This document shows, piece after piece, positions 11,483-21,558 of a stretch of DNA of 64,000 nt. The stretch comes from Leishmania infantum JPCM5 (Eukaryota; Euglenozoa; Kinetoplastea; Trypanosomatida; Trypanosomatidae), in NCBI RefSeq assembly GCF_000002875.2, contig NC_009418.2:62001-126000 (forward strand), read 5' to 3'. Under the pieces are notes generated by a model. It was given only the letters and a program-made list of their open reading frames with translations. It did no database searches and was not told the origin of the DNA. The position numbers and the translations under genes were made by a program. Within the stretch, counting starts at the first letter, position 1, and every line of letters starts with the position of its first letter.

Positions 11483-11828
11483 AAGGTGTTCACAGACTAG
11501 CATTTTGATCATCTCCAGCGACAGGGTAGACAGAGCCGCATCGCTCAGTCACAGTACGACCCGACTCGCCGCAGATCTCGCACAGTTTCGTTGTCTCCTA
11601 CAGATTTTCCCTCCGCTTGCCAGTGCACTTGAGCGGGGCAGAGGCAATATCGGCTACTTCTGGTGCGCCGCGCACACATAGACGCGCTTGGCGACTGGAA
11701 GGGAGAGGGAGACGAGACGCAGCACTCCAGCCGCTCCCCGGCTCATTAGCTTTGTTGTATTATTTATTTCCAAGGGGGGCGCGTGCCTCTGCAGCTGCGC
11801 TGTGCTCAATTCGACAGCGGACTGGACG

Positions 11829-13382
11829 ATGACCGAGCTCGTGCCACCAGAGGCGATACGATTCGCCAACGGCGAACCCCTTTGCGCGTATCAGGAGTGC
11901 TACCGGTGCTTCGACGGCCGCGACATTCTCTTCCGCCTGGTGAACGTGGAGAAGAAGCAGTGGTTCTTCTACAACGACACCACAGACACGATCGCGCATG
12001 TGTGTGCCGTGTTTTATCCCGGAAGTGTGATCCGACCGCTGCAGCGAGCAGATATGCACGTCATCCCTGGCCCCACCGGCGTAGCAGACGAGACATGCTC
12101 GATCGAGGTGACGCTGGACATCCAGCCGGGGTTTACGGAGTCGTTCATCGAGGGAGAGCACAAGGGCTTTCACCTTGAATTTCGGACCGAGACCGCGCCG
12201 ACAAAGGAGGTCGTCTTCGAGTACAGACGGCCGACGGTGCCATACGATAAGATCTACCGCTGCTTCAAGAACGGCAATGGGCTGCTGTTCCGCCTGGTGG
12301 ACGAGCGCGTACGTCAGTGGTTCTTCTACAACGACACTCGTGACTTGATGATGAAGGTGAGCGTGGCGTTTGCGAATAGCGCAGAGGTGCGCCCACTGGG
12401 ATGCACCGCCCTTGGGGTGCCGCACGCCGACACCGCACCTGAGAGCGTCGTCTACACCCTCCTCATCGCGCCTGGTTGCACCGAGCCGTTCATTGAGGGA
12501 AATCCAGTGACATACACGCTGGAGTTTGCCGCCGAGCCGCTTGATGCTCCAGTCACGCCTGCCTTGGAGGAGCCGGTGCAGTATCTGCACGGGTGCCCCG
12601 ACGTCGCCGTCATTCCACACCAGACGCACGTGTTCAAGTGCTTCAAGGAGCACGGCAACGGACTGCTGTTCCGTGTCGTTGACGATGTAAACACAATTTG
12701 GGCCTTCTACAACGACACGCCAGATTACGTGATGACAGCTAATATGCGCTACCCGGGCACGAGCGACATACGCCTTGCTCCGGGGGTGCAGGTTATCGCC
12801 GATAGCGAGCGCGAGGGCGGTTTTGTTGCAGCGGTCGAGGTGCTGCCCCTCGCGACAGTGCCGTTCCTCGTCGGCGCGCCGGAGCAGTACGAGTTGGCCT
12901 TCGCAGCCACCCCTGTCGTCCCTCTGACGCCGTTGCCAACCACTCCAGCGGAGCCGAGCCCCCCACCTCAACTTGCCGCCGCAGCGGATACGGCTACGAC
13001 GGTGCCTCCGGCGCTGCCGGTACCCGAAGAGGCACCCGTGTACTGCAACAGCGGACCGGACCTCACCGTGATGCCAAACATCGATGAAGTCTACAAGTGC
13101 TTCAAGGACTACGGGAACGGGCTTGTATTCCGCCTCGTGGACAAGGTTCAACGCCGCTGGGCTTTCTACAATGACACCACCGACGTTGTAGCCTTGGTGA
13201 GGGTGCAGTTTTCCCCCGGAGCGCGCATTCAGCCGCTGGGGCATACAGTGCTGGGCTGCGACCTAGAGAGCGGTAGCGTCCTTCACGAGCTCCGCGTGAA
13301 TCCGCTCGAGACGGCCCTCTTTGTGGAAGGGGATGTCGACATCTTCACCACAAAGTTCGTGGCTGAGCAAATACAGACCTGA
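11829..13382 (+). CDS. Four-domain DUF1935 calpain-related protein, copy 2
   Basis: 517-aa protein starting MTELVPPEAI, aligned with the start of the upstream paralogue (MTEEIVAP). Four DUF1935 domains lie at about residues 11-122, 130-236, 250-360 and 404-512. Each has a (Y/F)(R/K)CF start, an FR(L/V)V(D/N) core and an FYNDT motif. The first domain is shortened, reading CFDGRDILFRLVN without the GNG loop. A Pro/Ala/Thr-rich linker (about 362-402) separates domains 3 and 4 and is absent from copy 1. There is no protease core and no myristoylation signal. The frame is open 47 codons upstream, but that part encodes unrelated sequence, so the start is set where similarity to copy 1 begins. It is likely a tandem duplicate that diverged. 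A cytoskeletal or scaffold role is inferred from the family. Confidence 0.88.
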   Translation: MTELVPPEAIRFANGEPLCAYQECYRCFDGRDILFRLVNVEKKQWFFYNDTTDTIAHVCAVFYPGSVIRPLQRADMHVIPGPTGVADETCSIEVTLDIQPGFTESFIEGEHKGFHLEFRTETAPTKEVVFEYRRPTVPYDKIYRCFKNGNGLLFRLVDERVRQWFFYNDTRDLMMKVSVAFANSAEVRPLGCTALGVPHADTAPESVVYTLLIAPGCTEPFIEGNPVTYTLEFAAEPLDAPVTPALEEPVQYLHGCPDVAVIPHQTHVFKCFKEHGNGLLFRVVDDVNTIWAFYNDTPDYVMTANMRYPGTSDIRLAPGVQVIADSEREGGFVAAVEVLPLATVPFLVGAPEQYELAFAATPVVPLTPLPTTPAEPSPPPQLAAAADTATTVPPALPVPEEAPVYCNSGPDLTVMPNIDEVYKCFKDYGNGLVFRLVDKVQRRWAFYNDTTDVVALVRVQFSPGARIQPLGHTVLGCDLESGSVLHELRVNPLETALFVEGDVDIFTTKFVAEQIQT

Positions 13383-15852
13383 CGGCTTCCTGCCACATCG
13401 TCGCCCGCGGTGGGGACTCGAGCGAGCGAGAGAGCGAGAGAACATTGTTCCTTAGTGCTCCCCTGTCGAGGTAGAGACGGTGCGAGGTTTCGCTGCACCC
13501 CCCCCGCGCTAGGCAACCATCGTCCACATCTGCCAGACATGCACACGCACGGTGACACACTGCTGTGTTGGACGCTTTCTCTTTCTTTCTCCCTCCCACA
13601 CCCCTCGCTCTCACAAGCATATTCCTTGCACGACATCTAATGTTGGTGTGTATTGCCCTTCACGATGAAGACAGCGGTATCGTCTTGGCCGCGAATACCT
13701 CTGTCGTCCTTGCCGGTCCTCTCGCTCTCCTTAATGTTTTTTTTTTGCCCTCTTTCCTTTGTCTTACGCGTGTGCGTGGCAGTCGTGGCTTGTGTGTCGG
13801 TGCCTCACCTCCCCCGCTACCGCTGATGCCGCCTCAACACCTCCTCTCCCCCTTGTGTCTTACCTTTTTGTAGATGAGGAGTCGCCACGCGGTGCCGCTG
13901 AAGCATAAACGAAACAACGCATCATCGCGCAGACAGCATCTTCTACCTTGCCACTGAGTAGCGGTCACTCGTGTGAGTGTCCAGGCTACGGCAGGCTGCT
14001 GATTGGTGATGGGGTGTGCGGCAGTGTGTGTAGCGGAAGGGAACATAGATGCTTTCTGTGGCCAAAAAAAAAAACTGAAAATGCAGAGAACGCGCGATCG
14101 CGCACACATGCAGAAGAGTCGGCTGTCGTCTCGCTTGATAACACCATGCGTCTATTCCGCTTTGTGTTGTCTTCTTCTCGTTGTCGTGTGAATTCGTTAG
14201 CGGGATGTGGGACTGTAAGGGTGATCATGCGTGTCTCTCGGACGTCCCTCTCATTCCACAGATAGCCTCCACCCCCCCCCCCTCCCTTCCTCCTTCCTCG
14301 GCAGCGGTGTACCTTCTCTGTCTGTATTTCTGGGAGCTGTTCTCTCCCCCCTCCATACGTGTCTACTTGCCCACTTTGGTGTTGAATTCGTTCTTTAACC
14401 ATGTGCCCCGCAACGGAGGAGTTGCATGAGCCTCTACGTCTTGTGTACCTCTTCATGGCCAGGCGTCTCGGTCGGCTGCCATTCTCCCCTTTTCCGAATC
14501 GATGTAAACGTTTGTCTGTGTGGCTGCGTAGCTGCGCCGCGAACCCTTTTGGGCTCTTCCGTGCGGCGGCGCACCTCGCCACCGCCGACTCCGGCCAAAA
14601 ATGTGTGTGCCATCCTGTGATGAGGCGTTTCTGCGTCCTCGCCCCTCCTCTCTCATTTTCTGTTTGGCTGTGCTTTCCTTTTTGTACAAGTATTACTGAT
14701 GCTGCTCTTCCCGCCTCAATCGGAGAGGGTGCAAAACTGGGTGAGAATGAGTGTGGGAAGCAGCAGTGTGTGTTTTTGGGGTGACTAGACGTGCGTGACC
14801 GTGGTGGCGGGGAGGGCACATCCCAGAAGGTATGTGTGGGGGTGGGAGATGAGGGCTGCGCTGCAGCGCAGCCCCGACATTCGCGGCGCGTGCGCAGCAG
14901 GATTGCTTCCTCATGGGAACTGGGTGAAGTGATACACGCGCATTGCTGTAGCGTTGAAGACTTCCACTCTCACGCTTATGGACGCTCCCCCCTCCCTGTG
15001 GCGCTGTCGAGGTGCCTCCGCCTCCCTCCAAAGAAGCGATGGGCCCGTCACTGACGCTTAAATGCGGGTGGCGTTGTGTCCCAGCCTTGCCTCTTCGTTT
15101 GGTCGTGCGCGCCCCCAATCCTCCCTCCCTTCCGCTGTAGCAGTGGTGAATGCGCTGTGGCAGCCGCTCTTCTCTCGTTGTTGCTTCCACCTTTGTCTAA
15201 TCATCACAGCTCTACCTCACGCACGCGTGCGCCGGTGTACGTGCTCTGCGCACGTGGTGGACAATGCCTCCTGCGCGCGCACACGTCTCCAACGCCGCGC
15301 CATCTCTTCTTCCCTTGGTCACAGTCCACGCCAGCGCGCGCTCAGCTGGTAGGGATAGGCAAAGGGAAACTGCAAAGCCATCTCGGCACGATGGTGCGCA
15401 TACAGATATGGTGCATCTTCGGGTGTTTGCCTAGGAAGCTGTCCGCGGCCGTTTGTGCTTGGCGCGACTCGTTTTGCTTCTCTCCCCATTCTCCTGCCTT
15501 CTCAACCCACGTGCCATCGTCGCTGTGTCTTTGCGCGACTCGCTCTTCCCTCCCCCCCCACCACGAAACCGGTGCGAGCGCTGCTGGTCTCACCGCTTCT
15601 CGCAGGAGCGCAAACAACTTCTAAGCTCTGGCCTTCGCACAAAAAAACATATCCTCACCAAAGGTAGAGCATTAAACGCGTTTTTGTCTTCTTCGCTGAG
15701 GCGTCGCCTTCCCTGTTGGCCCCCCCCTTTCCTACCTGTCACCCTCCCACGCGCAACCGTCGCCCACTTTGGCCCTCTCCGACCCGCATACGCCCACGCG
15801 TTTTGGTGCAGCCTCTCTCTGGCATTGACGCTCGGCGTTTCACTTGGCGAAC
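13383..15852. other. Intergenic spacer
   Basis: About 2.5 kb of C/T-rich and TG-rich sequence without a credible gene. It spans the 3' UTR of the second DUF1935 gene and the 5' region of the p23 gene. Confidence 0.6.
15708..15811 (+). promoter_or_regulatory. Candidate SL trans-splice acceptor for the p23 gene
   Basis: C/T tract containing a run of C residues, followed by GTGCAG with the AG at 15810-15811, 42 nt before the ATG. Confidence 0.45.
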
Positions 15853-16482
15853 ATGTCCACCAGCGGCCCATTGGTGCCCCCGATCAGCTGGGCACAGCGC
15901 CCCGAGTACGTCCTCATCACGATCCCGCTCCAGGACACCACGGGTGTTAGTGTGGAGATCAAGGATGAGGGGAGGGAGCTATGCTTTGCCTGCAGCTCGC
16001 CCGAGCACAAGCAGTACGCGTGCACGATCCACTTTTACGGTGTGATATCCTCCGAGGAGAGTCAGCACGTGGTGCGGCCGCGTCAGATCGAGCTGAAGCT
16101 TCGGAAGAAGTTCTCCAAGTCACTTGAAGATGCCAGCGACGACGAAGTGGAGTGGCCGCGGCTGACCAAGGAAAAGGCCAAGTACCCCAACATCAGCATC
16201 GACTGGTCTAAGTGGAAAGACGAGAACGACGACGAATGCGCTGCAGATGACTTGGGGGACTTTGGCCTCAGCGGCGGCGACGCAATGGACGGGCAGTACT
16301 CGGAGATGCTCAGTCAGCTGATGCAGGCGCAGGGCCAGAAGGATGCGGAGGAGTCGGCAGGTCTTCCACCCGGCACCATTCCTGGATTTGGCTCGGCACG
16401 AGGGCAGGAGGCCACTCATGGCGCATGTGCGGTGGCCGGAGATGACGACGGCGATATGCCGCCGCTCGAGGAGGACACGTGA
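15853..16482 (+). CDS. p23-type Hsp90 co-chaperone (CS domain)
   Basis: 209-aa protein. The ATG at 15853 is used; the frame also has a TTG at 15844. A CS domain occupies about residues 12-123: WAQRPEYVLITIPL opens the first strand, KLRKKFSKSLED lies near its end, and WPRLTKEK at 101-108 is the p23 family signature. This is followed by ISIDWSKWKDENDD, as in p23/Sba1. The C-terminal tail is acidic and unstructured and ends in MPPLEEDT, like the acidic tails of p23. p23 binds the ATP-bound closed Hsp90 dimer, stabilises client complexes and slows ATP hydrolysis in the cytosol. Leishmania has two p23 genes (p23A and p23B). I cannot say from memory which this is. The family call is very secure. 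Confidence 0.93.
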   Translation: MSTSGPLVPPISWAQRPEYVLITIPLQDTTGVSVEIKDEGRELCFACSSPEHKQYACTIHFYGVISSEESQHVVRPRQIELKLRKKFSKSLEDASDDEVEWPRLTKEKAKYPNISIDWSKWKDENDDECAADDLGDFGLSGGDAMDGQYSEMLSQLMQAQGQKDAEESAGLPPGTIPGFGSARGQEATHGACAVAGDDDGDMPPLEEDT

Positions 16483-17268
16483 ACAGGGGCGGAGCGCCTG
16501 CTCAATCGACCTGTGGCGGCGCTGTGCCGCTGCATCGACGCCACCCCATACCAAGTCGTTTCTCGCTGACCCCCCCCTTCATGTGCACGTGTAGTGTCGT
16601 GGGCAGCAACGCAGCCTGCGCGAGGTGCACAGCTTATAAGAAAAGAATGTTTCTGTAATGCGTCGTCACCCCCTATTACCACCCGACCCCGCCCATGCAC
16701 GCAGAAGAGGCGAAGCGGCGCGCAAAGGAAGGCCTGCAGCTCTCATAAGCCACCTTGCACCAGGACTCGTTGAGAAAGGGCAAGCCGGGGGACTGTCGAC
16801 CGCGCCGCCGCCGGCTGGAGCGCGTGGCCCAGTTCTGCGCCCTTCCCCCAGCATGAACGCCACAGGGATAAGGATGCACCGACACACGCACATATATATG
16901 TATCTGTGTTGATGCAGTTCGCGTCTTGGGGTTTTCGCCCTTCCACTTTTGTGGTGTACGGAGCCTCATGGAGCGCGAGTTGACCCCCCCTCCCCCTCCT
17001 CTCTCATTGGCCGCTCTGCTGACGCCCTCGTCACTCAAGCACCTGCGTGGGGCTCTGCCGGTGGACCCTCTCGCCTTTGCCGTCCCCTACCCTTGAATTC
17101 CTGCCCTTCTTTTCACTCGCTTACGGCATATATGCATGTGCATTCGACTAACGTTTGCACGCTTGACTTCACCCTTCGTTTTTCGGCTTTGACAGCAACG
17201 CGGAGGGCGCGACCTCATCACGACGCGAGGGAAGGGGTGTCGAGGCCGCCTCCATACTCGAAGCGACC
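16483..17268. other. Intergenic spacer
   Basis: Non-coding spacer between the p23 and p24 genes, with C/T tracts in its second half. Nothing else was recognised. Confidence 0.6.
17166..17195 (+). promoter_or_regulatory. Candidate SL trans-splice acceptor for the p24 gene
   Basis: Short T-rich pyrimidine tract ending GACAG, with the AG at 17194-17195, 74 nt before the ATG. Confidence 0.5.
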
Positions 17269-18276
17269 ATGTGGTGCACAACTACACAGCGCCTGGCGCT
17301 CCTCGCGAGCCTCCTGTGGCTCGTGTCAGGTGTGCAGGCGGCCATCTCCTTCAACCTTAACAGCGTCGATTACCCTGTGTATGTTGACGAGAAGATGTCG
17401 GCGAAGGAGTACGCCGTTCTTCCGGGAGGCGGCAGCGCATGCTTGCTGTTGTCCCTGGACAACGGACTGGGCGGTGTCGTGCGCTTCGCCTACTCGTCAA
17501 ACGTGTCGAACCTGCACTGGCGCTCCGATGTGCTCGTGTCGACCCACCAGCCGAGTGCCTCGCATCCATCCGTAGCGATTCTGGACAAGGCCGACGCCGT
17601 CATCCAAACAAAGCTCTACAGCGCGGAGGAGTTGGAGCGACGGAACAGGGCGGGTGGGGCGGTGCAGCAGTCTCGGACCACCGCGGTGAGCATTCGGCCG
17701 GCGCAGGACGGCACCGGCCCTGCGGCAAAGTTCATTGATGGCAACTATGCCGTCTGCTTCCGCCTCATACGCTCCAAGGCAGCAGCACAAAAGCCGTCGT
17801 CGACGCAGTACGAAGAGGTGAAGGTTCAGCTTTTCGAGGTAGCCTCCACGCGCCACTCCACCTCCACGTACATCTCGAGGCTTAACGACGCCGCCGCGAA
17901 CTCGCAGAATGGCAATGGGGCAGCAGGGGGCACCATGGCAGAGGTGAACCGTGAATATGCAAAGATGATTCGGTCCCTCTTCCGCTCGAGCAGCTCCGCC
18001 GATCTGCGCAAGCTTCTTGACGAGGAAGAGCCAGTGTCATCAGAGGAAGTGAAGAGTCGGCTTGAGGAAATCAGGGCCCTGCAGAAACAACTTTTCGGAC
18101 TCTATAACAACTTCGAGTACCTGGAGAGTCGCTTCCGGCGCATGCGTGCCACCGCCGAGACAACCTTCAGCCGCATTTGGCTTTGCACGCTCTTCACCTT
18201 GGCGGTCATGGGCGGCACGGTGTGGTTCACCTTTCACTACACGAAGAGCATCATCATAAAGAAAAAATTGATCTAA
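17269..18276 (+). CDS. p24/TMED-family (emp24/GOLD) cargo receptor
   Basis: 335-aa type I membrane protein. A signal peptide at residues 1-25 has the hydrophobic core LALLASLLWLVSGVQA. The GOLD-like luminal domain runs from about 26 to 195 and includes GNYAVCFRLIRSK, which matches the conserved GxYxFCF element of p24 proteins. A charged heptad region (about 255-298) includes EEIRALQKQL and YLESRFRRMRATAETTFSR, the typical p24 pre-membrane segment. The transmembrane helix spans about 303-322. The short tail ends in KKKLI, with Lys at -3 and -4, a dilysine COPI retrieval signal. p24 proteins cycle between ER and Golgi and sort cargo such as GPI-anchored proteins, which are abundant in trypanosomatids. 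It is longer than the usual 200-230 aa because of extra sequence within and after the GOLD region (for example the Asn/Gly/Ala stretch at 210-222). Confidence 0.85.
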   Translation: MWCTTTQRLALLASLLWLVSGVQAAISFNLNSVDYPVYVDEKMSAKEYAVLPGGGSACLLLSLDNGLGGVVRFAYSSNVSNLHWRSDVLVSTHQPSASHPSVAILDKADAVIQTKLYSAEELERRNRAGGAVQQSRTTAVSIRPAQDGTGPAAKFIDGNYAVCFRLIRSKAAAQKPSSTQYEEVKVQLFEVASTRHSTSTYISRLNDAAANSQNGNGAAGGTMAEVNREYAKMIRSLFRSSSSADLRKLLDEEEPVSSEEVKSRLEEIRALQKQLFGLYNNFEYLESRFRRMRATAETTFSRIWLCTLFTLAVMGGTVWFTFHYTKSIIIKKKLI

Positions 18277-19398
18277 TCGGCGGAGGTACCGGTGACGGCG
18301 CAACCCCACCGCCTTTCCCCTTTCGCTCTCCGTGCTTGCTGGGTGCGTATGTGTGGGTGCATGTCTGTGCACATCCGCAGGGGATGGGCGAGTCATGCAG
18401 AAAGAGAGAGACGAAGATGGGGCTGGGGAGAAGCAGACGCAGGCCACTACTCGGACACACGTGTGCGCCACCGTCCTCCTCCGCATCTTTGATTCCTCTT
18501 CTCTCCCTCTCGATGCTCTGCGGCACACGCACATGCGCCTCGGCTTTCTCGGTTTTCGTTTTGTTTGGAAAGCGGACCTGGGTGCGTGAAAGTGCGTGTG
18601 CGTGTGTGTATCGAAGCCAGTGCAGCGCACGTCGACAGGTCTTCGTGTTCGTCTACAGACGGCCGTAGAGGAGGGAGAGGACCACGCACACCCAGACTCT
18701 CTCACTCTTTCAAGGGCTTGTATGGGGTTTGCTGCGCGCGTGTCGCTTGGATCTGCATGTCCATTTCCTTGCACATCTTTTTGTGCATGTATGCGTCTAT
18801 GCTCGTCTAGCGAAATGCGTGTGTGCGCGTGTGTGTACGTTGGCTTTGGAACTCCCGGTACTCGGGCATGAGCTGCATGTCGGACCCAGGAGTGTCGGTG
18901 CCACAGCAGTGGTCGTGCACTCTCATGGACATCAGTGGCTCCCTTCTCCCTTCTCCCTCTCTACGTCTCCCCCACCCTTACTTCCCCAGACTGCACGCTC
19001 GTGGAGAGTTTGTCGCAGGTTGCGCGGCTGTTGCGACGGCGCTCGATTACACCCGGTGCCCGTGTGTGCGCACTCATGCTTTTTGGACCTCACACCCATC
19101 TCATCTCTCTCTCTCTGTCGTCTTCCTCCCTTTCTATTATTTTGGGGTGGCCCGAATCAATCTCTGGCGCCCCTCCCCCTTCCCACTTCCGCCTGCCCGT
19201 GTCACCAACCGCTGGCTGCGCATCGACGAGCCGATTTGCGTGCGCGGTTGTTTATATTTTAAAAGTCAAGCAAGCATCTTAGCTAGTCGCGGGTGGCGCA
19301 GCTTTTCGATCCATCTACTCCCACAGCAGCACTGGTTCAAGACATCGAGCACTCTGTCGTCTTGCGTCGCTATAGCCGTTTTGCTCAGTGCTGATAAC
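18277..19398. other. Intergenic spacer
   Basis: Non-coding spacer between the p24 and IFT81 genes. A frame is open from 18823 into IFT81, but its first 192 codons are unlike IFT81 and derive from C/T-rich leader sequence. Confidence 0.6.
19101..19230 (+). promoter_or_regulatory. Candidate SL trans-splice acceptor for IFT81
   Basis: Two C/T tracts (about 19101-19137 and 19168-19200) are followed by GACGAG, with the AG at 19229-19230. Confidence 0.4.
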
Positions 19399-21558
19399 AT
19401 GTCCGCCTCGTCCCCACCACCGCAGGGCGGCACTGCCACCTCCACTGTCGCGGCGCCGCCGGAGGATGCGTCGCAGCTGTCGGCTGATGACCTCCTGCAG
19501 CAAATCGTCGAGCTGGTGAACAGGGAGCTGGATCGCCGCTACTCCCTCGTCGAATTCGACGCCCTCGGCCGCATTGAGCTGCTGCAGGTGGTGAACGACA
19601 TCTTTGCAAAGCTGCAGCCCAGCATGAAGATGGACATGCACGCGGCACCGCCCGAGGAGGCCATGCCGCGCATGCTGGAATTCCTCTTGAAGATTCTTGG
19701 CTACCGCGTGCCGGTCTTCGTCCAAGGAAGTTTCCCGCAGAGCTTCGCTGACGGCGAGCCCCTCGTGGTGTACCCAACCATGTACTGGATCCTCACGCAT
19801 ATGGAGCTGAACGAGAAGCGCGTCTATCTCGCCCGCTTTCTGCAGCCGTTGGACATCCCGGACGACATTCGTGCCCAGGATGAGGATGTTCGTACCCTCT
19901 TCATGCAGTATCAGGCGCTGCGCGGCGCCTTCATTCAGACCCATCAGAGGGTCGAAAAGCTCCGCTCCGCCTTCGCAGATCCAGTGGAGACACGCCGCCA
20001 GGTCGGCGTCTTGGAGGATGAGCGAGACCGCCTACAGGGGTACGTTGAAGCCGCCCTCAAGAAGCTGGCGGCCGTGCCGGAGAAGGAGATGTTGCTGGCA
20101 GCCAGCAAGTCTCTCCGCATGGCGCGTGAGGAGAGCACCAAGCTGGCCGAGCGAGAGGTGGAACAGCAGCAGGCCAAGGTGTCTTCCGAGGCACGCCGCA
20201 CGGAAATCAGCACCCGTCTGCAGAACCTCCGCCGCGACGCAGCGGACGGTCGCGTCGAGATGATGATCCGGCGCATGAAGGACGAAATGGACACAAACTG
20301 GATGAAGCTGCAGGACCAGCTGCCGCACGAGCTTGAGTCTGTCAAGAACGAGAACGCCGAGCTGCAGAAGCTCGTCTCGGAGCCGCTGGACATGGTCGCA
20401 CTCACCGCAAGAGATCGCAAGCTGGACGACGAGCTGAAGGCGCTGCACGCGAAAATCGCACAGCGGCAGCAGCCTGGCGCTGACGGGGCCTCCATCCTGC
20501 GCTTCCGAGACCAGGTGCAGCGCGTCATGGCGCGCAAGCAGGAGGTGCTGAACGAACTCAGCTCGCTGCAGGCCGACAACAACAAAGCCCTCAACGACAT
20601 CCGAGAACGTCAGTTGCGCATTACGCAGCTGCAGTCCGCCACAAACATGCTACGCAGCGATGACTTCCGCGACTTTTCAAACCAGGTACGCGCGAAGAAG
20701 GCAGCAACGGAGGGTATGCGCACCCGTCTCGCTGAGCTGCGCACGGAGTGGGGCACGCTGACCTTCACCGAGGCGACGCTTCAGGAGCAGTACAACGCCC
20801 TGGACGCTGCCATTGGCGATCTAGAGAGCAAGTTAGGCCTGCAGGGGTACAGCCGTACGGTAGAGGCTCTTTCCAAGCTGGCACACGAGAAGGACGCCAT
20901 AGAGGAGGTGAAGGGCAAAACGCTCGAGGAGCTGTCGCGCGTCGTGCAAGAGTTCACGCTCGCCATTCGAGAGGGTCGCACTCGCCTTGCACCGCTCATT
21001 AACGAGCTGCGCGCTGTTCGGCAGACGGCGGCGGAGGTTGATCAAGAGTGGTCGGCGAGGAAGTCTCAGTACGAGTACCAGGAGAGCCTCTTGACTGAGG
21101 ACATCCAGAAGATCGACGAGGACGTCACGCGCCTCAAGGAGGAGACGACGACGAGTGAGTCCCTCTACCACCGCGTTCGCACCCAGGGCCTCCTCCTCGC
21201 TGCACAGGCGAAGCGGGCAGAGGAGGAGCAGACGTACCGGACTGACCGCAACGCCTCACTAGACCCGCAGCACAAGACGTACGGTGACTACCTCGCCGAA
21301 GTGACACGCACGTTGGAGGCGCGGACGAAGGAGATGCAAGGCAAGCGGCGCGACCTCGAGGAGACGCACGACACCAGCGTGCGGCAGGTGGAGTGGTTCA
21401 ACGCGCTCCGCACGATTCTTCAGGCCAAGCTGAAGAGCATCCAGGCAGAGGCGCCGTCTGCAGGCGCGAGGACTCGCGACAACACCATCGATGACGACAT
21501 TCAGCAAGTCATGGGGCGTGCCGGTGGGACCAATATGCTTGTGCTGAACAGCAACTAA
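19399..21558 (+). CDS. IFT81: Intraflagellar transport protein 81
   Basis: 719-aa protein starting MSASSPPP. The N-terminal calponin-homology-like domain covers about residues 30-155. It contains the IFT81-typical blocks YSLVEFDALGRIELLQVVND, MPRMLEFLLKILGYR, VVYPTMYWILTHM and KRVYLARFLQPLDIPDDI. The remainder, to about residue 690, is predicted coiled coil. IFT81 is a core IFT-B1 subunit. It pairs with IFT74 through its coiled coils, and its CH domain helps bind tubulin for transport into the growing flagellum. The length is close to that of other IFT81 proteins (about 650-700 aa). The in-frame upstream extension is rejected because the conserved sequence starts after the ATG used here. Confidence in identity is high. 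Confidence 0.93.
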   Translation: MSASSPPPQGGTATSTVAAPPEDASQLSADDLLQQIVELVNRELDRRYSLVEFDALGRIELLQVVNDIFAKLQPSMKMDMHAAPPEEAMPRMLEFLLKILGYRVPVFVQGSFPQSFADGEPLVVYPTMYWILTHMELNEKRVYLARFLQPLDIPDDIRAQDEDVRTLFMQYQALRGAFIQTHQRVEKLRSAFADPVETRRQVGVLEDERDRLQGYVEAALKKLAAVPEKEMLLAASKSLRMAREESTKLAEREVEQQQAKVSSEARRTEISTRLQNLRRDAADGRVEMMIRRMKDEMDTNWMKLQDQLPHELESVKNENAELQKLVSEPLDMVALTARDRKLDDELKALHAKIAQRQQPGADGASILRFRDQVQRVMARKQEVLNELSSLQADNNKALNDIRERQLRITQLQSATNMLRSDDFRDFSNQVRAKKAATEGMRTRLAELRTEWGTLTFTEATLQEQYNALDAAIGDLESKLGLQGYSRTVEALSKLAHEKDAIEEVKGKTLEELSRVVQEFTLAIREGRTRLAPLINELRAVRQTAAEVDQEWSARKSQYEYQESLLTEDIQKIDEDVTRLKEETTTSESLYHRVRTQGLLLAAQAKRAEEEQTYRTDRNASLDPQHKTYGDYLAEVTRTLEARTKEMQGKRRDLEETHDTSVRQVEWFNALRTILQAKLKSIQAEAPSAGARTRDNTIDDDIQQVMGRAGGTNMLVLNSN

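Larger units (their letters stand above)
8457..11828. other. Long spacer between the two DUF1935 genes
   Basis: About 3.4 kb without a credible gene. It holds TG/CA repeats, an (AT)n run, a G-rich stretch at about 8586-8641, a perfect hairpin at 9461-9492, and repeated C/T tracts. Long UTRs of this kind are where trypanosomatid stage-specific control usually resides. Confidence 0.6.

Noticed and set aside
11760..13244. 494-codon minus-strand frame over the second DUF1935 gene
   Set aside because: Antisense shadow of the same kind.
18823..19398. 192-codon upstream extension of IFT81
   Set aside because: It is unlike IFT81 and derives from pyrimidine-rich leader; the conserved protein starts after 19399.
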